A stretch of DNA of 7,868 nucleotides from Neptuniibacter sp. (GTDB taxonomy: Bacteria; Pseudomonadota; Gammaproteobacteria; Pseudomonadales; Balneatricaceae). Each line of letters opens with the position of its first letter. Within the stretch, counting starts at the first letter, position 1. The notes under the pieces were generated by a model that was given only the letters and a program-made list of their open reading frames with translations, made no database searches and had not been told where the DNA came from. The DNA is taken from contig JASBRM010000280.1 of assembly GCA_030149405.1 (NCBI GenBank), positions 1 through 7,868 on the forward strand. Reading direction: 5' to 3'. This document shows, one piece after another, positions 1 to 5,484 of this stretch. Position numbers and translations under genes: made by a program.

Positions 1-1547
1 AAGCACCACATCTGGTGGGTGACAAATTACTGAATCATTTCGGTATTGCCCCAAATTCACTGGAAGCTCATGCCTTTACCTATCTGAACTTTGGTGAAGC
101 TGCGAATAAATACGGCAAGGTCGGTGGCTTTGCGCACCTTAAAACACTTGTTAATCGCATGCGCGAAAGCTTTGGTGCTGAGAATACTTTGCTGCTGGAT
201 GGTGGCGATACCTGGCAGGGTTCAGGTACGGCATTTAAAACCCGCGGCATGGATATGGTTAAGGCAACCAATGAGCTTGGCGTGGATATCATGACCGGTC
301 ACTGGGAATTTACCTATCACCAGGAAGAGATTCTTAACAATATCAAAGCCTTCAATGGTGAGTTCTTGGCAAATAATATTTTTGCTACAGAAGATGCCCT
401 GTTTGATGGGGCTGATGAGTACGTATTTGATGAAGATACAGGACATGTATTCAAGCCTTACACCATCAAAGAGTTAGGTGGGGCGCGAATTGCAGTTATT
501 GGCCAGGCTTTCCCGCGTACCAAAATTGCTAACCCTGCGCGATTTATTCCTGATTGGACCTTTGATATCTACGACAGTGAAATGCAGGAACTGGTTGACC
601 AGATTCGAGCGGAAGAGAAAGTCGATGCTGTTGTTGTGATCTCGCATAACGGTATGGATGTTGATATTGCGATGGCGTCCCGCGTATCGGGTATCGATGT
701 GATCCTCGGAGGTCATACCCACGATGGCATGCCACAGCCCACAACAGTTAAAAATAATGCTGGCCAGACGCTGGTCTGTAACGTGGGCTCCAATGGTAAA
801 TTCCTGGGTGTCATGGATCTGGATATCCGCAATGGTAAGGTTCAGGGATATAACTACCGTCTGCTACCTGTGTTCTCTGAGATTCTTCCTGCAGATCCGG
901 CGATGGCAAAACTGATTCAGGAGATACGTGCGCCATACACCGATTGGTTAAGCGAAGAGTTAGCGGTTGCAGATGAAGTGATGTTCCGTCGCGGTAACTT
1001 CAACGGTACTTTTGATCAGGTGATCTGTGATGCTTTGATGGAAGTTAATAACGCTGAGATATCTCTGTCTCCTGGCTTCCGTTGGGGTACTTCAGTCCTT
1101 GAAGGGCAGAAGGTGACCATGGAGCACGTTCTGGATCAGACCTGCCTGACCTATCCGGAAACTTATGTACGTCCAATGACCGGAGCGGATCTTAAACTGA
1201 TTCTGGAGGATGTGGCAGACAACATCTTCAACCCAGAACCTTATCTGCAATCCGGTGGTGATATGGTTCGGGTCGGTGGTTTCGATTATATCTGTGATCC
1301 ATTGCAGCCAATTGGTAAGCGTATCACTGAGATGACGCTTAATAATGGCGAGAAGATTGAGGCGAACAAAACCTACATGGTATCCGGTTGGGCTACGGTA
1401 GGTTCTCAGTCTGAAGGCCCTATCATCTGGGATGTAGTTGCTGAGTACTTAAGGGATAAACAGGTGGCTCGTATCGAGAAACTGAATACGCCTGTACTTA
1501 AGAATGTTGCGGATAACCCTGGCATAGCAGGGTATCCAAAAGCGTAG
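1..1547 (+). CDS. soxB: SoxB, sulfate thiol esterase (thiosulfohydrolase) of the Sox system, 5'-truncated by the window edge
   Basis: SoxB is a periplasmic di-manganese enzyme that hydrolyses sulfate from the cysteine-S-thiosulfonate carried by SoxYZ during thiosulfate oxidation. The frame is open from base 3 and reads APHLVGDKLL, so the GTG at 15 is an internal valine and not the start. The export signal and first metal motif lie outside the window. Counting that Val as 1, the metallophosphoesterase motifs follow in order: GGDTWQGSG (63-71), the SoxB-type GHWEFTY (95-101) replacing the GNHE of 5'-nucleotidases, SHNGMDVD (210-217) and GGHTHDG (232-238). The C-terminal 5'-nucleotidase-like domain carries GNFNGTFDQ, SPGFRWG and the family-typical TCLTYPETYVRPMTG. 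About 514 codons are visible, against roughly 550-600 residues for the family (from memory). A strong terminator follows, and no other sox gene is visible, so soxB ends its transcription unit here. Confidence 0.95.
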   Translation, partial: APHLVGDKLLNHFGIAPNSLEAHAFTYLNFGEAANKYGKVGGFAHLKTLVNRMRESFGAENTLLLDGGDTWQGSGTAFKTRGMDMVKATNELGVDIMTGHWEFTYHQEEILNNIKAFNGEFLANNIFATEDALFDGADEYVFDEDTGHVFKPYTIKELGGARIAVIGQAFPRTKIANPARFIPDWTFDIYDSEMQELVDQIRAEEKVDAVVVISHNGMDVDIAMASRVSGIDVILGGHTHDGMPQPTTVKNNAGQTLVCNVGSNGKFLGVMDLDIRNGKVQGYNYRLLPVFSEILPADPAMAKLIQEIRAPYTDWLSEELAVADEVMFRRGNFNGTFDQVICDALMEVNNAEISLSPGFRWGTSVLEGQKVTMEHVLDQTCLTYPETYVRPMTGADLKLILEDVADNIFNPEPYLQSGGDMVRVGGFDYICDPLQPIGKRITEMTLNNGEKIEANKTYMVSGWATVGSQSEGPIIWDVVAEYLRDKQVARIEKLNTPVLKNVADNPGIAGYPKA

Positions 1548-1562
1548 CAACAAAAACCTTTT

Positions 1563-1591
1563 AAAAGGGGCCTCAATGGCCCCTTTTTGTT
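1563..1591 (+). terminator. Rho-independent terminator after soxB
   Basis: A perfect 10-base stem, AAAAGGGGCC (1563-1572) against GGCCCCTTTT (1578-1587), encloses the loop TCAAT and runs into a T-rich tail. It lies 15 bases after the soxB stop. The A/T ends make it potentially bidirectional, but only soxB reads into it. Confidence 0.9.
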
Positions 1592-1648
1592 TGGTCTGGG
1601 TTTATGTAAAAATAGCTGCCTGATTTATAAATGACCGAGAGGTTTCCG

Positions 1649-2359
1649 GTGAAACTACGAATTTTGTTTCTGCTTGCGACAATGATGCTGACGGCATGTA
1701 ATTCAACAGGCGTGAAATCTGAAGCACCAGATCCCGCAGCTGAAAATACTCCGGAGACTGCTGTAAAACCGGAACGCAAAGTCACTACAAAACCGATGCA
1801 ACCTCAGGGCGGTGAGCCGGTACAGAAGCAATCTGATATGGCTGCCCTGAACGGTCGTTTGACAGCTGTACAAGAGCAACTGTTTCAATTGAAGACTCAG
1901 GCGGCTGAGATGCAGCAGCAGAATCAAGCCCTGTTTATTCATATCCAGAGTATTAAAGATGCTCTGATGGCTAATAAATCAGCAGCTACTAATGGGGCAG
2001 ACCATAAGCAGGTGGACGTTGAAGCTTTTAACGGAGTGCTTGATCAACTGACACTGGTGGCTAATCAGTTGGGTAATAGTGTTCAAGATGGTCAGTTTAA
2101 AATCACCTCAGCTTACACCTCAAAAGGCCAGTGGGTACTAATCAGGTATGACCGTTTTACCGGTGAGAGTTGGTTGGCAGATCAAGGCCAGTGGAATCTC
2201 CTTGAAGAGAGTGGGGCAACAGGCACCTCTGATTATGAAGTTGTGGTTCTTCGCGCTGATAATGATGTTAAGGGTTATGTTGCTGCAAGACTCGACAAAA
2301 TCAATGGTGATGCCTGGTGGCTGAAACAGGATATCTGGCAGCCATTTGTGACTAACTAA
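1649..2359 (+). CDS. Putative outer-membrane lipoprotein with coiled coil and duplicated Trp-rich motif, unknown function
   Basis: I do not recognise a named family. The GTG at 1649 is preferred over the in-frame ATG at 1631: GAGAGG (1637-1642) lies 6 bases upstream, and it yields a clean lipoprotein signal, MKLRILFLLATMMLTAC, with lipobox LTAC and lipidated Cys17. The protein is then 236 residues. After a Pro/Glu/Lys-rich linker (about 22-62), residues 64-110 form a Gln-rich helix with coiled-coil character (LNGRLTAVQEQLFQLK). The C-terminal domain holds two copies of an ungapped pattern, (W/Y)V..R.D...G..W......W, at 162-182 and 210-230, which suggests a duplicated beta unit. Asn18 after the Cys is not the Asp that favours inner-membrane retention in enterobacteria, so outer-membrane sorting is plausible. 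The soxB terminator implies its own promoter; TTTATAAAT (1624-1632) could be a -10 region. It lies 24 bases before epmC and may be co-transcribed with it. Confidence 0.75.
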   Translation: MKLRILFLLATMMLTACNSTGVKSEAPDPAAENTPETAVKPERKVTTKPMQPQGGEPVQKQSDMAALNGRLTAVQEQLFQLKTQAAEMQQQNQALFIHIQSIKDALMANKSAATNGADHKQVDVEAFNGVLDQLTLVANQLGNSVQDGQFKITSAYTSKGQWVLIRYDRFTGESWLADQGQWNLLEESGATGTSDYEVVVLRADNDVKGYVAARLDKINGDAWWLKQDIWQPFVTN

Positions 2360-2383
2360 GAATTCCCTGATTAGAAAAAGCTT

Positions 2384-2920
2384 GTGAAAGAGATAAACAA
2401 ACCCTCAGTTGATGAACTGATAGAGTTGTTCAATCGGCTGTTCCTTCCAGATTACAATACAGTTCTTGTTCGTGGTGATGATGAACCGGTCTACTTACCA
2501 GAGGATGATCAGAATCCCCATAACCGAGTAGTCTTTGCCCATGGGTTCTATGCCAGCGCTTTGCATGAGATTGCACACTGGTGTGTAGCAGGTGCAGAGC
2601 GCCGCAAGCTGGTGGACTTTGGCTACTGGTATAAACCTGATGGCCGTACCGCTCAAGAGCAAGCCGAATTTGAAAAAGTAGAGATAAAACCGCAGGCTTA
2701 TGAATGGATTATGTCGGTCGCATCCGGGCATAAATTCCATTTTAGTGCGGACAATCTTTCATCTGATCTGGGCGCCAGTGACCAGTTTAAAGAAAATGTC
2801 TATGCAACCGTTCAACAGCTGCTAGAAAAGGGTATGCCTGATAGGCTAACGCAACTAGTAAAGGTATTGTTGCAAACCAGTGGAAAAGAAAAGTTGAGTG
2901 CTGGGGACTTTGCACTCTAA
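2384..2920 (+). CDS. epmC: Elongation factor P hydroxylase EpmC (YfcM family)
   Basis: EpmC is a cytosolic iron-dependent hydroxylase that acts on the beta-lysylated lysine of elongation factor P, after EpmB (lysine 2,3-aminomutase) and EpmA (ligase). The modified factor relieves ribosome stalling at polyproline runs. The 178-residue length and the whole sequence resemble E. coli YfcM as I recall it: GDDEPVYLP (31-39), RVVFAHGFYASALHEIAHWC (48-67), LVDFGYWY..DGR (76-88) and VEIKPQA (99-105). The HEIAH pair (His61, His65) and Glu100 are probable metal ligands. The start is GTG: an in-frame stop lies four codons upstream (2372-2374) and no other start lies between. The preceding AAAAAG is a weak ribosome binding site. 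Neither efp, epmA nor epmB is in the window. It follows the lipoprotein gene by 24 bases. Confidence 0.93.
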   Translation: MKEINKPSVDELIELFNRLFLPDYNTVLVRGDDEPVYLPEDDQNPHNRVVFAHGFYASALHEIAHWCVAGAERRKLVDFGYWYKPDGRTAQEQAEFEKVEIKPQAYEWIMSVASGHKFHFSADNLSSDLGASDQFKENVYATVQQLLEKGMPDRLTQLVKVLLQTSGKEKLSAGDFAL

Positions 2921-2923
2921 TCC

Positions 2924-2974
2924 AAGTGATCCTATTCAAGGGTCACTTAAACATTACGAATGCACTTCGTTTTT
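2924..2974 (+). terminator. Possible weak terminator after epmC (two hairpins)
   Basis: Just after the epmC stop, AAGTGATCC (2924-2932) pairs with GGGTCACTT (2940-2948), with one T-G wobble, around a 7-base loop, but no T tract follows. A second hairpin, ACGAA (2956-2960) with TTCGT (2966-2970), has a loop of five and is followed by TTTT (2971-2974). The short 5-base stem makes termination uncertain. The T run overlaps the start of the FNR box. Confidence 0.45.
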
Positions 2975-2986
2975 GATATCAATCAA
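2973..2986. promoter_or_regulatory. FNR/ANR-type binding site upstream of the half-receptor/odp operon
   Basis: The bases read TTGAT-ATCA-ATCAA, a perfect match to the FNR/ANR consensus TTGATNNNNATCAA. FNR-family regulators bind it when oxygen is low. It is centred at 2979.5, about 89 bases before the GTG at 3069, in the 148-base gap after epmC. Two -10 candidates are visible. TATGAT (3022-3027) would place the site near -54. TAATAG (3029-3034) would place it near -61.5, a usual class I position. No good -35 hexamer is seen at normal spacing, consistent with an activator-dependent promoter. That the site controls this operon is inferred from position. Confidence 0.8.
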
Positions 2987-3068
2987 AACGTCTTTAAAAA
3001 GTCATTTTCCTGTTTTTTGCCTATGATTTAATAGCACCCTTCGTTAACAGCGTTGAGTAGTTCGAATT

Positions 3069-3674
3069 GTGGAAAATACATTCGTAGTTACAGCGGTCAT
3101 AGTGTCGAATATTTATGCGACGATGCGCATCTGTCGCAGACTGACCCTTACAGCCAGTAATGCAAAAGCGTTAGCTATGCAGGCGGGTGACTCTGCGGCC
3201 GGTTTCCGCCCCCTCACTGACTACATAAATCGGTATGCCAGCATCACTACTTCATCCTCAGCGCAAATTAATGAGATGGCTTGTGAACTCAGTCGTATCG
3301 CAACTGAAAAAGATAAAACTGATAGGGTTTTAAACCATCTTTCCAAAGTTTATAAAAATGCCTACGACTCACCTCATCTAAGCAGTATGGATGTCGCTAG
3401 AAATAAAATTCGGTTGCGGCAGCAGGCTCTTCATGATGCCTACACTCAACTGTTGCAAAGCCTCAATTCCGAATTAGATGATATGTCTGGAGAGCTGCGT
3501 TCTGCGAACATTGTGGTGACCATGTCTCGAATTGAAGCGCTTCAGGCAACCAGCATCCACCAAAACGCTTTGAATAATGTGGCTGACAATGTTGAGAATG
3601 TCACCGAATCTATAAAAGAACTCATTTCCGATGCTCAACGTTTGGTAATTGAATTGAAGAAGCAATCCCAATGA
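3069..3674 (+). CDS. Small soluble protein resembling half of a chemoreceptor (MCP) signalling hairpin
   Basis: The 201-residue product is almost wholly helical, with no sensor domain and no clear membrane span. Residues 31-57 (NAKALAMQAGDSAAGF...DYINRYA) line up with the MCP hairpin tip NAxxxAxxAGExxxGFxxxxxEVxxxA, which contacts CheA and CheW in true receptors. The conserved Glu of the IEAARAG segment is Leu35 here, though small residues and the GF pair are kept. Only about 30 residues precede the tip, so most of the descending helix is missing. The rest (60-201) is amphipathic helix rich in Ala, Ser, Asn and Leu. The start is GTG at 3069 with only a weak GAG-like Shine-Dalgarno; an in-frame TGA at 3054-3056 bars extension, and the ATG at residue 19 is the alternative. 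The stop overlaps the next start (ATGA), so the pair is probably translationally coupled. A partner role for the ODP protein is inferred from context. Confidence 0.7.
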   Translation: MENTFVVTAVIVSNIYATMRICRRLTLTASNAKALAMQAGDSAAGFRPLTDYINRYASITTSSSAQINEMACELSRIATEKDKTDRVLNHLSKVYKNAYDSPHLSSMDVARNKIRLRQQALHDAYTQLLQSLNSELDDMSGELRSANIVVTMSRIEALQATSIHQNALNNVADNVENVTESIKELISDAQRLVIELKKQSQ

Positions 3675-4408
3675 AAACACATAAGCTCTTTGAAAATGAT
3701 ACCCATACCTGGTTTATGTTTGGGCGTGATCCGCACAAGCCAGACAAAATAATCGATACAAACCAATATATGGTGGTAACAAATGAGAACGCACTGCTCA
3801 TGGACCCGGGTGGAATAGAGCTCTTCTCGTCAATGTTAACAACCATCATTAAAAGTGTTCCGATTGAAAAAATCACCCACGTATTTGCATCTCATCAGGA
3901 TCCGGACATTATCTCCTCATTGGGGTTATGGGATCAGGTGTTGGAAAACTCAACACTTCATTCACCCTGGCTTTGGGAAGGTTTTATCCGCCATTTTGGT
4001 ATGCAGAGTATCACTTACAGTCCAATTCCCGATGAGGGAGAAAGGCTTACTTTAGATGGTGTTCATCTCGACTTTATACCTGCGCACTATCTTCATTCTT
4101 CTGGTAATTTTAATGTGTTCGATCCAACCTCTGGCATTTTGATGTCGGGTGATATTGGTGCCGCTCTTGAGTCAGACGAAGCCCCACTCGAAGTCGATGA
4201 CTTTGAAGCTCATATTCCGAAGATGAAATTATTCCATCAACGCTGGATGCCCTCCAATGAAGCTAAACTGGACTGGGTGAGAAGGGTCCGGGAACTGGAT
4301 GTGCAGATGATGTGTCCACAACATGGCCGAATTTTCAAAGGTGAAAATGTGGCTAAGTTTCTAGATTGGTTTGAGAATCTGGAAGTAGGTGTTTTAAATA
4401 AAAAATAG
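3671..4408 (+). CDS. ODP-type diiron metallo-beta-lactamase-fold protein (putative oxygen/iron sensor)
   Basis: This 245-residue protein has the metallo-beta-lactamase fold of the N-terminal domain of flavodiiron proteins but no flavodoxin domain. The features are QYMVV (32-36), MDPGG (44-48), SHQDPDI (74-80), PAHYLHSSGNF (137-147), MSGDIGAA (158-165) and CPQHGRI (215-221). Likely iron ligands are His75, Asp77, Asp79, His142, Asp161 and His218. The HxDxDI form, with Ile80 where flavodiiron proteins usually have His, and the LHSSGNF segment are what I associate with ODP (oxygen-binding diiron) proteins. These were characterised in Treponema as Fe(II)/O2 sensors that signal through a chemoreceptor and are found near signalling genes in many bacteria. 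The ATG at 3671 overlaps the upstream stop by four bases. The FNR box upstream fits an oxygen-related role. A hydrolase such as glyoxalase II is unlikely because the HxHxDH motif is absent. Confidence 0.85.
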   Translation: MKTHKLFENDTHTWFMFGRDPHKPDKIIDTNQYMVVTNENALLMDPGGIELFSSMLTTIIKSVPIEKITHVFASHQDPDIISSLGLWDQVLENSTLHSPWLWEGFIRHFGMQSITYSPIPDEGERLTLDGVHLDFIPAHYLHSSGNFNVFDPTSGILMSGDIGAALESDEAPLEVDDFEAHIPKMKLFHQRWMPSNEAKLDWVRRVRELDVQMMCPQHGRIFKGENVAKFLDWFENLEVGVLNKK

Positions 4409-4415
4409 AGAGGAC

Positions 4416-4461
4416 GCTGAGCGATGCTCAGCTACGAGTAGCGAGAACGCCTTCGGCTACT
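4416..4461. repeat. Pair of adjacent hairpins (REP-like)
   Basis: A 7-base perfect palindrome arm with a 3-base loop (4416-4432) is followed four bases later by a 6-base stem (4437-4442/4456-4461). The repeated words GAGCGATGC and TAGCGAGAACGC give it the look of a dispersed intergenic repeat. It starts 7 bases after the odp stop. Without a genome copy count the class is a guess. Confidence 0.45.
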
Positions 4462-4497
4462 AGGGGCTAGGAAAGGCTATGTAGGTATATAGTTCAG

Positions 4498-4575
4498 AAT
4501 TAATCTTCTCCGACTCTATTACCACTTTTTAAAGAGGGTCGGGAGGGTAGACTTTAGTTGAGAAGGGGCTTAATT
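4498..4575. repeat. 78-base imperfect long-range inverted repeat
   Basis: Nested arms pair in order: AATTAA (4498-4503) with TTAATT (4570-4575), CTTCTC (4505-4510) with GAGAAG (4560-4565), and CGACTCT (4511-4517) with AGA..GTCG (4533-4541), the last with a two-base bulge. The first two arms are separated by T on one side and GGGC on the other. This could be a structured RNA or a degraded miniature element. Confidence 0.4.
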
Positions 4576-4677
4576 AGGAATTCTTCTTATACCGCATAGC
4601 GTGCGAACTGTTAATTTGTTTATAAGAGTCGTTTGGAATCAATCACTCTCATCATCAAAATTTCAGGGAAGATAGCA

Positions 4678-4863
4678 GTGGAAGCTAAGACAGAAACTTA
4701 CATCTCCTGCTCTAAATGTTTAGAGAAAGTTCTGGAATTGCAGAAAAGCAAACCCGAACTAAGAGATTGGAACTCTATTGGTGGTGATAAGCCGCACTGT
4801 GAAACTTGCATTAAGGCGCTGAAAGAATCTTCTGAATTGATTCAGCATTCCTCTCAAGACTGA
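4678..4863 (+). CDS. Small two-CxxC putative zinc-binding protein, 61 residues, unknown function
   Basis: I do not recognise the family. The frame extends back to a TTG at 4633, but the GTG at 4678 is preferred because AGGGAAG (4665-4671) lies 6 bases upstream, giving MEAKTETYISCSKC. Two CxxC knuckles, Cys11/Cys14 and Cys41/Cys44, are 26 residues apart, and the second is preceded by His40. That is the usual layout of a small four-Cys zinc ribbon. The segment between them is hydrophilic (KSKPELRDWNSIGGDKPH), and there is no signal peptide, so it is probably cytosolic. It stands alone between the structured intergenic region and the convergent terminator. The paired knuckles and good ribosome binding site support a real gene. 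Confidence 0.6.
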   Translation: MEAKTETYISCSKCLEKVLELQKSKPELRDWNSIGGDKPHCETCIKALKESSELIQHSSQD

Positions 4864-4966
4864 ATTTTCCTACCCAGTTTAGACTATTCATCTCCATTAT
4901 TATTACGTTTCCTTATGAATAAGAGTCTCTGGCTTATCAGTTACTCGAACAGAATTTCGGGATATA

Positions 4967-4999
4967 AAAAGCCCGGCTGAAGGGGCGAGCCGGGCTTTT
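4967..4999 (-). terminator. Bidirectional Rho-independent terminator between convergent gene blocks
   Basis: A perfect 12-base stem, AAAAGCCCGGCT (4967-4978) and AGCCGGGCTTTT (4988-4999), has a 9-base loop. On the - strand it ends in a TTTTTATA run, 17 bases beyond the copper chaperone stop. It also reads as a terminator for the + strand two-CxxC gene. Confidence 0.9.
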
Positions 5000-5015
5000 G
5001 CGAACAGAGAGTGTC

Positions 5016-5471
5016 TTAGTGATGGTGGTGATGTGAATGGGCCATCACTTTTTTCACGGGTACAGTCAGTTGCTGGCTGCTGCCGTCAGAGAACTTCACT
5101 TCTAGGTCAACCATATCCCCAGCAGCAATCTCTTTGCTCAGCCCGATCAGCATGATGTGGTAGCCACCGGGTTCCAAAGATGCGTTGCCGTTGGCTGAGA
5201 TAGAAATCAGTTCAACCTGGCGCATTTTCATTACGCCATCTTCATTGATGTGGTTATGCAGCTCTACATTTTCAGCAATGCTTGAACTGGCTGAAACCAA
5301 GGAGATCGCTTCAGCACTGCTATTTTTCAGCTGCATGAACGCGGCAGTATTAGTCTGACCCGGAGGGACTGCGCGAACATATGGGCTCTCTACTGTCACT
5401 TCGGCCAATGCGAACATTGAAACACTTAGAAGTGAAAGTACAGCTGCAGATCTCTTAAGAAACTTGCTCAT
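5016..5471 (-). CDS. PCu(A)C-family periplasmic copper(I) chaperone
   Basis: PCu(A)C proteins bind Cu(I) in the periplasm and deliver it, often together with SCO proteins, to the copper centres of haem-copper oxidases. Residues 1-23 are a signal peptide (RSAAVLSLLSVSMFALA) with cleavage expected at ALA-EV. The copper motif H-X10-M-X21-H-X-M is met exactly by His72, Met83, His105 and Met107. A second His/Met pair (His74, Met81) lies close by. The C-terminus ends HSHHHHH, an extra probable metal-binding tail. AAGGA sits about 7 bases before the ATG. The gene follows the SCO gene by 13 bases, is the last of its operon, and is closed by a strong terminator. At 151 residues it has the usual family length. 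Confidence 0.93.
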   Translation of the reverse strand: MSKFLKRSAAVLSLLSVSMFALAEVTVESPYVRAVPPGQTNTAAFMQLKNSSAEAISLVSASSSIAENVELHNHINEDGVMKMRQVELISISANGNASLEPGGYHIMLIGLSKEIAAGDMVDLEVKFSDGSSQQLTVPVKKVMAHSHHHHH

Positions 5472-5484
5472 ATCTAATCCTTGT

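Larger units (their letters stand above)
4409..4632. other. Intergenic region with multiple inverted repeats, no gene seen
   Basis: There is no convincing coding frame here. It holds a perfect hairpin GCTGAGC-GAT-GCTCAGC (4416-4432). A second inverted repeat, AGTAGC (4437-4442) with GCTACT (4456-4461), has inner pairing GA/TC offset by one base. Three GGCTA copies lie in 4455-4480. A larger imperfect inverted repeat spans 4498-4575. None has the T run of a terminator. The first part resembles a REP-like or MITE-like intergenic repeat, but only one copy is in the window. Confidence 0.5.

Noticed and set aside
15..17. GTG at 15 as the soxB start
   Set aside because: The frame is open to the window edge and upstream codons read APHL, matching the SoxB sequence before VGD; the signal peptide and first metal motif are missing, so the gene is cut by the window.
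724..915. Other-frame reading frames inside soxB, the lipoprotein gene, epmC, odp and the - strand genes
   Set aside because: They lie wholly or largely inside strongly supported genes and show no domain, signal or ribosome binding site of their own.
1631..1648. ATG at 1631 as the lipoprotein start
   Set aside because: It has no Shine-Dalgarno and overlaps a possible -10, and it would put MTERFP ahead of a complete lipoprotein signal that starts at the GTG at 1649 with GAGAGG upstream.
3671..4408. Annotation as glyoxalase II or a generic beta-lactamase-like hydrolase
   Set aside because: The HxHxDH zinc motif is absent; HQDPDI and LHSSGNF fit the diiron ODP/flavodiiron branch.
4416..4461. 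Hairpins after odp as Rho-independent terminators
   Set aside because: Stems are followed by mixed sequence, not a T run.
4633..4677. TTG at 4633 as the start of the two-CxxC gene
   Set aside because: No ribosome binding site is seen before it, whereas AGGGAAG lies 6 bases before the GTG at 4678.
5016..5040. Polyhistidine end as a cloning-vector tag
   Set aside because: It contains Ser and mixed CAC/CAT codons, lies in a natural operon ahead of a native terminator, and His-rich tails are plausible in copper chaperones.
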